From CBDBIG01 sp965205845 [NCBI: bacterium] (GTDB taxonomy: Bacteria > SAR324): a stretch of DNA of 64,000 nucleotides. The translations under genes and the position numbers were made by a program. This document shows, piece after piece, positions 54,991-63,908 of this stretch. How positions within the stretch are numbered: position 1 is the first letter of the stretch; every line of letters begins with the position of its first letter. A model generated the notes under the pieces. It worked only from the letters and a program-made list of their open reading frames with translations, had not been told where the DNA came from and did no database searches. The stretch covers positions 372,001 to 436,000 of the forward strand of contig CBDBIG010000003.1 of NCBI GenBank assembly GCA_965205845.1, read 5' to 3'.

Positions 54991-55352
54991 CTATTTTTTA
55001 GGCTCTTTTTTCAATGAGACCAAATTGCCTTCCACCTTATAACAGTTAGAAGTACCAACCACGAGGTTAAATTTACCTATATCGAGGCGCACATTCACCA
55101 GCAAGTCACCATCTATTCCCCGGTTTTGACCGTTTTTAATCGCATTATCCATCGCCCGCTGAAGCCTATCGGTGTGATCACCCCACTGAATACCCAAAAA
55201 GGACTTAAGGCAGCTCTCTCCTGTGGTACGGCTTTTGCGGGGGGTGTTATAGTCTAAATGACGCACGTTATGCGAGGAAGCAGCGGTAAACTGCCCTAAC
55301 CTATAGTTATGCGTGCAAGCAGCAAGCAGCAAGCAGCAAGTATGATTTTCAT
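54991..55352 (-). pseudogene. TRL-like lipoprotein gene, out of frame by one heptanucleotide repeat (candidate phase-variable locus)
   Basis: AAAAGGAG precedes the ATG at 55352, which encodes MKIILAACCLLLA and then leaves the frame, stopping after 18 codons. The downstream frame continues LLAACTHNYRLGQFTAASSH, a perfect lipobox, then NVRHLDYNTPRKSRTTGESC and GDLLVNVRLDIGKF to the end, like TRL-family surface lipoproteins. The two frames meet in a run of (CTTGCTG)3. One more 7-bp unit would fuse the ATG to the lipoprotein frame. An upstream in-frame ATG at 55383 gives no signal peptide. It sits between the 2Fe-2S and large subunit genes. Confidence 0.75.
55313..55340. repeat. Heptanucleotide repeat (CAAGCAG)3 plus CAAG in a signal peptide
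   Basis: Three and a half copies of caagcag on the plus strand (cttgctg on the coding strand), inside the signal-peptide codons. A 7-bp unit changes reading frame with each gain or loss. Confidence 0.93.
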
Positions 55353-55396
55353 GGTCGAAAAACTCCTTTTCTGAGGAATCCATTAAAATCTAGGCA

Positions 55397-55545
55397 ACTC
55401 AATCTGCCGTGCTGGCGCCTTTTCGCAGCGTTTTTGCAGCGGCCACTCAATCTGCCGCGTTGGCGTCTTTTCGCAGCGTTTTTGCGAGGCCACTCAATCT
55501 GCCGCGTTGGCGTCTTTTCGCAGCGTTTTTGCAGCGGCTTGAATG
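55397..55545. repeat. Three tandem 47-48 bp copies across the 2Fe-2S gene stop codon
   Basis: actcaatctgcc starts at 55397, 55445 and 55492. The rightmost copy encodes the true C-terminus (KTLRKDANAAD, TGA); the two left copies are downstream duplicates with small changes. Confidence 0.94.
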
Positions 55546-55985
55546 GCAACCATAATCTGCTGATAGCCCGTGCAACGGCATAAATTGCCCGCCAAAAAAT
55601 ACTTCACCTCTTGCTCGCTGGGATTAGGGTTTTGTTCAAGCAACGCCTTGGCTGCCACCAAAAACCCGGGGGTGCAAATGCCACACTGCAACCCTGCGCT
55701 CTTTAAAAATTCTGCTTGCAAGGGGTGTAATTTCGGTCCTTTGCTCATCCCTTCAACGGTTTCAATGCAAGCGGTCTCTGCTTCCGCCGCCATCACCAAG
55801 CACGAATCAACCAAGCCACCATCCACAATCACACTGCACGCCCCACAGTCCCCCGTCAGGCAGCCCTCTTTGGTACCTGTCATGCCAGCAGACTCGCGCA
55901 AAGCCTCCAGCAAGGTCATGCGATCATCAACCATAAGGGGCGTTTTGCGCCCGTTAACCACTGGGTTAATCAGCCGTTTCCCCAT
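55494..55985 (-). CDS. 2Fe-2S subunit of a molybdenum hydroxylase (CoxS-like)
   Basis: A 163-aa protein with the two 2Fe-2S domains of this subunit: plant-type cluster CLTGDCGACSVIVDGGLVDSC and the helical-domain cluster GLQCGICTPGFLVAAKALLE with FLAGNLCRCTGYQQIM. It carries electrons from the molybdenum centre of the large subunit. ATG at 55985 follows AAGGTGG; the TTG at 56009 is less likely. The C-terminal codons are triplicated downstream. Confidence 0.94.
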   Translation of the reverse strand: MGKRLINPVVNGRKTPLMVDDRMTLLEALRESAGMTGTKEGCLTGDCGACSVIVDGGLVDSCLVMAAEAETACIETVEGMSKGPKLHPLQAEFLKSAGLQCGICTPGFLVAAKALLEQNPNPSEQEVKYFLAGNLCRCTGYQQIMVAIQAAAKTLRKDANAAD

Positions 55986-56139
55986 ACCACCACCTTCCTT
56001 TATAAACAATACGTGTACCTACCCGTCAAAAGCACATCCTCGAAACATGCCAAAACATGATTCATGCCTCAAACGCTCTTGGCCCACAAAGTCACCATTA
56101 TTCACAATCCGCTTTGATACGAACAACAACCCGTTACAA

Positions 56140-56613
56140 TCACATCGAACTTAATTTAAGCAGTAGGGTCAAACGCGTACCGCTTGGTTCTTCGCCATAA
56201 AAATTTTTGCCATTGTCGCTTGAGGCTAACAAGAGAAAAAGAAACATACCCCCACCAAGCCAAACCCAGCCCTGGGAAGTCCAACCCATTTGATAAACCA
56301 GTTGGTCGAAAACATAAACTATTTCACCTATCATGGCAAGCAGGGCAAAAAACGCACTGCGGCCTACATCGTGGACGCGCTTTGCGTATAAAGCAAATGT
56401 AGGCCAAAACAATCCCACAGTCGACCATGCACAACTTAGGAAGTAGAGTTCATCAGCAGCCATGCCCCATTCAAGCATGCCGTTTAACACAAGGGCCACG
56501 CCGTAGGCAACTGTATGTAGCGCGTAAATCAAAACCAAGCCTACGTAAAATTTTGCGCGGTTAATGCGCCCATTAAAACTAAACAACAAATTAACAACCG
56601 TCATGCGTCCCAT
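56140..56613 (-). CDS. DUF805 family membrane protein
   Basis: A 157-aa protein with four membrane segments and the DUF805 opening (LLFSFNGRINRAKFYVGLVL) and core (ALYAKRVHDVGRSAFFALLA), where R.HD.G is the family hallmark. Function is unknown; some relatives are annotated as inhibitors of apoptosis-promoting Bax1-like or stress membrane proteins without evidence. ATG at 56613 or 56604. It is 130 bp upstream of the 2Fe-2S gene but unrelated in role. Confidence 0.8.
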   Translation of the reverse strand: MGRMTVVNLLFSFNGRINRAKFYVGLVLIYALHTVAYGVALVLNGMLEWGMAADELYFLSCAWSTVGLFWPTFALYAKRVHDVGRSAFFALLAMIGEIVYVFDQLVYQMGWTSQGWVWLGGGMFLFLLLASSDNGKNFYGEEPSGTRLTLLLKLSSM

Positions 56614-56829
56614 AAACCCTTAAACCCCCAACCCATTACTTCATCAAAAGGAGACAACCCGCCACATTACAATGATGCAGCAGCTGGCATTGTATCATTA
56701 CAAACAACCACAAGAGCGATCGTCAGTCATTGGTGTACCAAAATCAAGTAGACTTTAAACAAAGCCAATGCAACAAACAACCACCTTCGTATTCTACTAT
56801 AGCAACTGCAGCCTAAACACCACAAAAAT

Positions 56830-57364
56830 ATCTTGGTGAATGCATTTTATTACCCCAGCGTACTCGTTCGCGTGCTTTGTCACCACAAGGGGATAGCGGG
56901 GTGCAATAGGAGCTTCGTTTTTCGCTCCAAAAGCGCTTGCTCAAAACGCGCACGCTGGCATCGTATTTTTTGGCCATCACTTGCTCGGCTGGTGCGTCAA
57001 AAACGGCGCTGCTGGCTGGGGCTGGCCTTGGCAATGGGGCTCTGAGGCATAACTCTCTTCAAACACCTCATCAAAAGAACGCCCGTTGCATAAATCCCCC
57101 CTGCGCCCATGGTTGGGCGTTGTGCAACGCTATTTGCCCATTGACCAAGGCACGAAAATCATCTGCGGGAATGGCTTTTTGCATGTGCTTTTCTCCGCTT
57201 GGCGGGGGGGGGGTTGTTGCCCACAAAAGGCACCTTGCGCAGGCGGGGTGCTTGGCGATGTTTGCTGCACAGTTGAAGGTGCGTTCAATGGGCTTTGTGG
57301 CGGTTGGATACCGATTTTTTCTGCCCCCCATGTGCGGAACCTTTGCTTGCGTATTGACAACCAC
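56830..57364 (-). pseudogene. MuA transposase pseudogene, remnant 3
   Basis: Minus-strand frames contain KPIERTFNCAANIAKHPACA, then SGEKHMQKAIPADDFRALVN followed by GQIALHNAQPWAQGGFMQRA, and in another frame APAEQVMAKKYDASVRVLSK then RFWSEK. This is the same C-terminal region of MuA as in remnants 1 and 2. A run of about ten G residues (57204-57213) lies within. Its left end carries the ctttgtcaccac repeat fragment (56874), and its right end abuts the carB stop codon. Confidence 0.8.
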
Positions 57365-57365
57365 G

Positions 57366-60300
57366 TTAGGTCAAAGGTTGGCAGGTAAAGCTGTTCTCAA
57401 GGCTGGCATATTGGTGCCGTCCTTTGGCGAGCCCTTCCACGGCATTGGCTAATGCCTGGGCTGCCTCAAGGGTCGAACAATAGGGCAGTTGGTGCATCAA
57501 CAACATTCTGCGCAAGTGATCGGGGGCTAGTTTGCTGCGCGCTGAGCTGGTGGTGTTGACCACCAAGGCCAATTTTCCGCCCTGCATCCATTCAAACAAA
57601 GATCCTTTTTGACCATGCTCCAGGTGGGTTTGGGTGATGTTGCGGATCCCCGCTGCCTCAAAAGCACCCGTGGTACCTGGGGTGGCTAAAATAGAAAACC
57701 CCAGGGCTTGAAACTGCTTAACAGTGGAAGATGCTACCGCCTTGTCGGCGTCCTTTAAGCCAAAAAACACCCATTCCCCTTGTAACAAAGCGTTTCCCGC
57801 CCCTTGTTGTGCTTTGTAAAAAGCTTCTGCAAAGTTGTTTCCACGCCCCATGACCTCGCCCGTCGAGCGCATTTCGGGGCCCAGCGTTAAATCGGCTCCT
57901 GGAAGTTTGACAAAAGGAAACACCGTCTCTTTGACCGAAAAGGCGTTTAGAGGCTTGCTGCTACCCAGTTCGGGGGGTAAAGGACGACCCAGCATACACC
58001 AAACGGCCCATTTTGCCAGTGGAATGCCCATCGCCTTGCTGACAAAGGGCACCGTACGTGATGCCCGGGGGTTGACCTCAATAATCCAGATGTTCTTGTT
58101 TGTCACGGCAAATTGGGCATTCATCAAGCCCACCACGCCAAGTTCAAGGGCTAGCGCTTGGGCTTGGCGCCCAATTTGCGTTTGTATCTCAGCACTTAAG
58201 GTGTGGGGCGGTAAGGTGCAGGCACTGTCTCCGGAGTGCACCCCTGCGTGCTCAATGTGTTCCATCATTCCCCCAATCACGGCGCGTTTGCCATCGCAGA
58301 TCAAATCAATGTCCACCTCAACGGCATCTTGCAAAAACGCCTCAATCAGCACAGGTGCCCCGGGGGCGATTTTGCTGGCCTCATAAAAAAAGCCTGCCAA
58401 TTGCTTGCTGCTATGCACCACCTCCATGGCGCGCCCACCCAACACGTAGGAAGGACGCAAAATGATGGGCAAACCCAACTTTGCAACGGCTTGTTCGGCC
58501 TCGGCCAGGGTTTTTACCGAAAAATTTTGCGGTTGTTTTAAACCCAATCGACCCACCAAATCTGCAAAGCGCTCGCGGCTCTCTGCGCGGTCAATCACGT
58601 CTGCCCCTGTGCCCAAAATGGGAATTCCTGCGGCGTGTAAACTGTTGACCAGCTTGAGTGGGGTTTGCCCACCAAGCTGCACAACCACGCCGTCGGCTTG
58701 TTCGTGATGCAATACCTCTTGCACATCTTCCAAGGTGACGGGTTCAAAATACAGGCGGTTCGAGATGTCATAATCTGTGCTTACCGTCTCGGGGTTGCAG
58801 TTAATCATGACCGCCTCCCATTGGGCCTCACCCAAGGCCATGGCAGCGTGTACACAGCAGTAGTCAAATTCAATGCCTTGCCCAATGCGGTTGGGCCCTG
58901 CCCCTAAAATAACCGCACGCTTGGCACTGCCGCTTGGTGTTGATGCGTCTCCTTCATCCTCATAGGTCGAATAAAAATAAGGGGTGGCCGCTTCAAACTC
59001 TCCCGCACAGGTATCCACCTTGCAAAATACGGGGCGTACGTTCACGCTGCGGCGTTGAGCGGAAATTTCTGCCTCGCTCCTTTGGGTTAGTTGCGCGATG
59101 CGAGCATCCGCAAACCCCCAATGTTTCCATTTGCGCCACATCGTGGGCGATACCTGACACCAATTGCTGTTTTCAATCTGGACTTCCTCTTGGACCAACT
59201 GGCGAATTTGCGCCAAAAACCAAGGGTCAATCCCCGTCAAGGAGTGCAGATCCCCATCGCTAAATCCCAAGCGCATGGCTTGGGCCACATACAAAATGCG
59301 TTGTTCGGTCGGATGACGCAACTCTTGCCTTAACAACGCGTCGCGTTCTTGGGCGCAAGGTGGCAACACAAGGTCGTTCAACCCCACCCAACCGCATTCA
59401 AGGGAACGCAATGCTTTTTGAAAGCTCTCTTTGAAGTTGCGCCCAATGGCCATAACTTCACCAATCGACTTCATTTGGGTGGTGAGGTGGTTGTCTGTGG
59501 TGGGAAATTTTTCAAAGTTAAAGCGCGGAATTTTGGTAACCACATAGTCCAAAGCGGGTTCAAAACAGGCAGGGGTTTTGCGTGTAATGTCGTTGGACAG
59601 TTCGTCTAATGTCCAGCCGATAGCCAGCCTAGCAGCAATTTTAGCAATGGGAAAACCCGTGGCCTTGGAGGCCAAAGCACTTGAGCGTGAGACCCGCGGG
59701 TTCATTTCAATCACTCGAACCTCGCCATTTTGGGGGTTGATGGCAAACTGAACGTTGCAGCCACCGGTGTTCACCCCAATTTCTCGAATAATTTGCAAGG
59801 CGTAATTGCGCAAGCGTTGCCATTCTTGGTCGGAGAGGGTTTGGGCTGGGGCTACGGTAATGCTGTCCCCTGTATGCACGCCCATGGCATCGAGGTTTTC
59901 AATCGAGCACACAACCACGGCATTATCCTCGCAATCGCGCATTACCTCCATTTCGTATTCCTTCCATCCCAGCACCGATTCCTCCACCAAGGCCTGGTTT
60001 GAAGGTGACGCGGCCAAGGCACCTTCCAACACGCTCTGGGCTTCTTCCATGGTATAAGCCACCCCACCCCCAAAGCCGCCCAGGGTGTAGGAAGGGCGCA
60101 CAATAAAAGGCAGACCGACTTGCTTGGCAAATTCAAGCCCTTCTTCCACGCTACAAATGGCTTTTCCAAAGGGGCACTGGAGCCCAATGCGCTCCATGGC
60201 TTTCTGAAATTTTTCCCTGTTTTCTGCCTTTTCAATGGCAGTGGGGCTCGCACCAATCATTTCCATCCCATAACGCGCCAAAATGCCTTGTTCATCCAAT

Positions 60301-60602
60301 TGCAAGGCAAGGTTAAGCCCCGTTTGTCCGCCCACGGTGGGCAAAATAGCCGAGGGCTTTTCTTGGGCAATAATTTTTTCCAGCATTCTCGGGGTAAGAG
60401 GCTCGATGTAAGTGGCATCGGCCAGGTCTGGGTCGGTCATAATAGTGGCAGGATTGGAATTAACCAAAATCACCCGCACGCCATCTTGACGCAAAGCACG
60501 GCAAGCTTGGGTGCCACTGTAGTCAAACTCACAGCCCTGGCCAATGACAATGGGTCCAGAGCCGATAATCAGTACGCTCTCAATCGCTTTGCGCTTAGGC
60601 AT
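57366..60602 (-). CDS. carB: Carbamoyl-phosphate synthase large subunit
   Basis: CarB (1078 aa from the ATG at 60602) makes carbamoyl phosphate for pyrimidines and arginine. It starts [20 protein letters not shown] and has both ATP-grasp halves ([20 protein letters not shown] and [20 protein letters not shown]), the second synthetase domain start [20 protein letters not shown], and a C-terminal allosteric MGS domain ([20 protein letters not shown]). The open frame extends to 60743 without a good start. carA, normally adjacent, is not in the window. Confidence 0.97.
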   Translation of the reverse strand: MPKRKAIESVLIIGSGPIVIGQGCEFDYSGTQACRALRQDGVRVILVNSNPATIMTDPDLADATYIEPLTPRMLEKIIAQEKPSAILPTVGGQTGLNLALQLDEQGILARYGMEMIGASPTAIEKAENREKFQKAMERIGLQCPFGKAICSVEEGLEFAKQVGLPFIVRPSYTLGGFGGGVAYTMEEAQSVLEGALAASPSNQALVEESVLGWKEYEMEVMRDCEDNAVVVCSIENLDAMGVHTGDSITVAPAQTLSDQEWQRLRNYALQIIREIGVNTGGCNVQFAINPQNGEVRVIEMNPRVSRSSALASKATGFPIAKIAARLAIGWTLDELSNDITRKTPACFEPALDYVVTKIPRFNFEKFPTTDNHLTTQMKSIGEVMAIGRNFKESFQKALRSLECGWVGLNDLVLPPCAQERDALLRQELRHPTEQRILYVAQAMRLGFSDGDLHSLTGIDPWFLAQIRQLVQEEVQIENSNWCQVSPTMWRKWKHWGFADARIAQLTQRSEAEISAQRRSVNVRPVFCKVDTCAGEFEAATPYFYSTYEDEGDASTPSGSAKRAVILGAGPNRIGQGIEFDYCCVHAAMALGEAQWEAVMINCNPETVSTDYDISNRLYFEPVTLEDVQEVLHHEQADGVVVQLGGQTPLKLVNSLHAAGIPILGTGADVIDRAESRERFADLVGRLGLKQPQNFSVKTLAEAEQAVAKLGLPIILRPSYVLGGRAMEVVHSSKQLAGFFYEASKIAPGAPVLIEAFLQDAVEVDIDLICDGKRAVIGGMMEHIEHAGVHSGDSACTLPPHTLSAEIQTQIGRQAQALALELGVVGLMNAQFAVTNKNIWIIEVNPRASRTVPFVSKAMGIPLAKWAVWCMLGRPLPPELGSSKPLNAFSVKETVFPFVKLPGADLTLGPEMRSTGEVMGRGNNFAEAFYKAQQGAGNALLQGEWVFFGLKDADKAVASSTVKQFQALGFSILATPGTTGAFEAAGIRNITQTHLEHGQKGSLFEWMQGGKLALVVNTTSSARSKLAPDHLRRMLLMHQLPYCSTLEAAQALANAVEGLAKGRHQYASLENSFTCQPLT

Positions 60603-61010
60603 AATGGTTTTTTGAGTAGGGGATGTTAAGCATGGAGTACGCGTAAAATGGGGTTGTTTTCCAAAATGGTTAAAATGGGTTTGCTGAAAGGTTTGTGAAG
60701 GGCGGAGGGTTTGCCCATCCCCCAAATTGACCGCCGCCCCCAACCCTTATAGGCAGGGCATTTTATTGTATACAAAGGCACACCCGTAAATGCTAGCATA
60801 TTCTCTGCCGATCGCTGCGCCACATTTTTGAACCGGGGGTGCCGTTGTTTTTAAAAACGGCACGGCGGATGGCCTTCGTTTGAATTTGGCTACGGGCCTT
60901 TGCCTTGCCAAACGCGCCTTAATCTCAAATATATCCTGTGGCTGCCCATGGCGTTGTCATAACCATTTTTGCTGCATTGGGTGGGTTTTTTTGCCAAAGG
61001 GAACCCTTGG
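60603..61010. promoter_or_regulatory. Divergent region upstream of carB with a hairpin
   Basis: About 400 bp between carB and the hydroxylase gene with no internal gene. At 60839-60863 a perfect 8-bp inverted repeat (gtgccgtt / aacggcac) encloses a T/A-rich loop; it could be an operator or a rho-independent structure. It also must hold promoters for both divergent genes. Confidence 0.45.
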
Positions 61011-61817
61011 ATGATGACATATCAAACCACTTTGCGTTTAGGAGCCTTTGCAGGCACGATCATTTTGTTGGTTGTTTTGGAAAGCTTGATCCTTTATCGT
61101 CCGCAAACCTTAGGCAAAATACGCCGCTGGGGCACACACCTGCTCCTTACCTTCCTCAACACCCTGCTTTTACACCTCGTTTTTCCCATATTGGCAGTAG
61201 GTGGAGCGGTGCTGGCCCAACAAAAAGGCTGGGGTTTGCTTAACCTTGAAGCCTTGGACGCCTTACCCAGCTGGGCAGCATGGATGCTTGGTTTGCTGGC
61301 CTTCGATTTTGTGGTTTATCTCCAACATGTCCTTACCCACCGAATTCCTTGGTTGTGGCGTTTGCACCGTGTGCATCATAGCGATCCAGAATTGGATGCC
61401 AGCTCCGCACTGCGCTTTCATCCTCTCGAAATATTGCTTTCCATGGGCATAAAGTGGGGTTTTGTGCTCTGCCTTGGCCCGCCGCCAACCGCCTTGCTGG
61501 TGGGAGAAATTTTGCTTAATAGCGGTGCTTTGTTTAGCCATGCCAACATTCGCCTTGCACCATGGCTCGAAAAAAGTTTGCGTACCGTCGTCGTAACTCC
61601 CGATATGCACCGCGTGCACCATTCGGCTTATCCAAGGGAAACCAACTCCAATTACGGGTTTTTTTTCTCGTTTTGGGATCGTCTCTGCGCCACCTACTGC
61701 TCCCAGCCCCAAAAAGGGCACATTGCCATGCAAATTGGTTTAGAGCATTTTCGTAGTCCGAAAGATTCGCGCTTGCGCACCCTTTGCATCCAACCGTGGC
61801 GCAAAATCTCCTCCTAA
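61011..61817 (+). CDS. Fatty acid hydroxylase / sterol desaturase family membrane protein
   Basis: A 268-aa integral membrane di-iron enzyme. The histidine motifs are present in order: LQHVLTHRIPWLWRLHRVHH (HxxxH and HxxHH), a later His in FSHANIRL, and DMHRVHHSAYPRETNSNYGF (HxxHH). Four hydrophobic segments surround them. It hydroxylates or desaturates a lipid substrate that cannot be determined. I chose the ATG at 61011 (second ATG at 61014). It is followed after 33 bp by a glycosyltransferase, probably co-transcribed. Confidence 0.88.
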   Translation: MMTYQTTLRLGAFAGTIILLVVLESLILYRPQTLGKIRRWGTHLLLTFLNTLLLHLVFPILAVGGAVLAQQKGWGLLNLEALDALPSWAAWMLGLLAFDFVVYLQHVLTHRIPWLWRLHRVHHSDPELDASSALRFHPLEILLSMGIKWGFVLCLGPPPTALLVGEILLNSGALFSHANIRLAPWLEKSLRTVVVTPDMHRVHHSAYPRETNSNYGFFFSFWDRLCATYCSQPQKGHIAMQIGLEHFRSPKDSRLRTLCIQPWRKISS

Positions 61818-61850
61818 CAAAAATACCAACAAAACCTTCGGATACCCACC

Positions 61851-62960
61851 TTGACCTCAAAAAACCCTCGAGCCTATTCCGCCCCCATGCTTTGTGTTGT
61901 TATCCCCATTTTGAACGAGGTGCACAACGTGCGCCCCATGGTAGAAGGTTTAGAACGCGCTTTAAAAGGGCTTGCCTGGAGGGCTGTGTTTGTCGACGAT
62001 GATTCAAGCGATGGCACACTAGACGTGTTGCGACATCTTTGCCACCACCACCCGCATATCCGTTTTATTCATCGTATTCACCGCCGCGGACTGGCTTCCG
62101 CTTGCATCGAAGGGATGCTCTCGAGCGCGGCAGATGTATTTGCGGTGATGGATGGGGATTTGCAACATGATGAGACCATGCTCCCTAAAATGCTGAGCTT
62201 GCTTGAGGAGGAAAACCTTGACATGGTCTCAGCCAGCAGGTTCCTCCCGAATAGCACCCTCGAAGATTTTTCAGCCTTGCGTCAAAAGTTGAGTCGCTGG
62301 GGCAATTGGCTTGCGAACCTTCGGATCAACCCTCCCTTGACCGATCCTTTAACAGGCTTTTTCGTCATTCGCGCCAACGTATTTTTACCCATAGCGAGGC
62401 ATTTGAGCCAGCAAGGGTTTAAAATTTTGGTGGATATTTTGCTTACAACGCAAAAACCCCTGCGATACCGCGAGGTCCCCATGGTGTTTCACAAGCGCAG
62501 CCATGGCAGTAGCAAACTCAACCATTTTGTGATGCTTCAGTTTTTATACATGGTTTTGGACAAAAGCCTTGGGCACTTAATCCCCTTGCGGTTCTTACTC
62601 TATACGCTGTCTGGCATTGGAGGCATGCTGGTAAACATTGGCATCCTTGGGGTGGGCTTGTTCGTTTTCAAGCAGCCTTTTGAGATTTCCCAAGGCATGG
62701 CCGCAACCATCGCGATCAGTGTCAATTTTCTTAACAATAACTACATCACCTACCATGAGAGACGCCTGCAGGGTAGAAAGGCACTGCTGGGTTTGCTGCG
62801 GTTTTACTGTGTGTGTGCCGTTGGCCTTTTTTGTAACGTGGGGGCGGCGCGGTTTCTATTTTTGAATGAAACCCCTTGGTATATTGCAGGATTGCTTGGT
62901 TTTTTGCTGGGTGGGGTTTGGAATCATGCGGTTTCATCGCATTTTGTGTGGAAAAAATAA
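61851..62960 (+). CDS. GT2 polyprenyl-phosphate glycosyltransferase fused to a GtrA domain
   Basis: A 369-aa fusion. The N-terminal ~230 residues are a dolichol/undecaprenyl-phosphate mannose synthase-like GT2 domain: VVIPILNEVHNVRPMVEGLE, FVDDDSSDGT, AVMDGDLQHD (DxD) and VPMVFHKRSHGSSK. The C-terminal ~130 residues hold four membrane helices of a GtrA-like domain (ISVNFLNNNYITYHERR). Such proteins load a sugar on a lipid carrier and flip it for glycan or lipid modification. The start is TTG at 61851 or ATG at 61887. Confidence 0.9.
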   Translation: MTSKNPRAYSAPMLCVVIPILNEVHNVRPMVEGLERALKGLAWRAVFVDDDSSDGTLDVLRHLCHHHPHIRFIHRIHRRGLASACIEGMLSSAADVFAVMDGDLQHDETMLPKMLSLLEEENLDMVSASRFLPNSTLEDFSALRQKLSRWGNWLANLRINPPLTDPLTGFFVIRANVFLPIARHLSQQGFKILVDILLTTQKPLRYREVPMVFHKRSHGSSKLNHFVMLQFLYMVLDKSLGHLIPLRFLLYTLSGIGGMLVNIGILGVGLFVFKQPFEISQGMAATIAISVNFLNNNYITYHERRLQGRKALLGLLRFYCVCAVGLFCNVGAARFLFLNETPWYIAGLLGFLLGGVWNHAVSSHFVWKK

Positions 62961-63586
62961 GGCTAAAAAAACCTTTGCCAACCCCAAAAAGCCTTCGCTG
63001 CCATTGAGGCGCACCTCTGACCTCGGGCAAATGCATCTTTCGCGTGATCTATGTGGGAATGGCCGTAGCCAAGATTGACCAGCCCATTATAATCTCGTCA
63101 TCCATCGCTGGATGTAAATCATGGGCACAATCGCCAGGGCGTTTTTTGATGGGGGGTTTGGAAGGCCATTTCTATTAAGATTAGATGATTGTTTTGATTG
63201 AATAAAAAAATAACCATGCTGTGAACAAGTGTAAATTATCGCCAGTTTCTTTAAAAACTGTAACCGAATTGTAAACACCTCCTCATTCTTTCTCCCAATA
63301 TTCAAACTGTATTTCTTTGCTGGTCTACGATCTGAGGCTGGTACTTCTGAATAGATTGATTCCTTCGAAAAAATTCAAGGGTTAATGTCAGGGAATCTTT
63401 ATCCTGGTTTCAGAGGCCATGGCTATGTCCTGTGCGGCGATTTTGCTTTCAGGTTGAGTCTTTACCTTTTGGTTAAATGTTTCACACGCGATTAAATGCT
63501 GGAAAAAATAGATGCTTGGTTTACCAAGTGTTTGTTTTGGGATGGGGTATGTGGGGTGTGAGTGTATAACGCGAACAGGGTCATTC

Positions 63587-63655
63587 ACTTAGGGCTACCT
63601 AAGTGTCTTTGCTATCCTTCGGTGAAGGATAGCACCCCTTGTTTTTCAAACAAGG
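63587..63655. other. Three consecutive perfect stem-loops (candidate structured RNA)
   Basis: Stem 1: acttagg-gcta-cctaagt (63587-63604). Stem 2: tgctatccttc-ggt-gaaggatagca (63610-63634), 11 bp. Stem 3: ccttgttt-ttc-aaacaagg (63637-63655), 8 bp. A T8/A7 tract follows near 63700. The cluster could be a small RNA, an attenuator or stacked terminators; it does not match a known RNA family I can recall. Confidence 0.55.
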
Positions 63656-63744
63656 CAGGGCGGGGCAAGGGACTCCGAAGCCATGATGCAATGGAATACC
63701 TTTTTTTTAAAAAAAGTGTATTACACTTTGCGTATCCTGCCATT

Positions 63745-63908
63745 TCTCAAGTGGCCCTTTAGAGTAGAAAGTTGCGGTTTGCCCTTGTAAGGACTGCGGT
63801 TTTGTTACGGGGTTCCCGCTATCTCTTCTCAAGTGGCCCTTTAGAGTAGAAAGTTGCGGTTTGCCCTTGTAAGGACTGCGGTTTTGTTACGGGGTTCCCG
63901 CTATCTCT
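63745..63908. repeat. 92-bp tandem duplication
   Basis: Copies start at 63745 and 63837 with tctcaagtggccctttagag and share gttgcggtttgcccttgtaa; the second ends at about 63908. No gene end is recognised here, unlike the other duplications. Confidence 0.94.
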
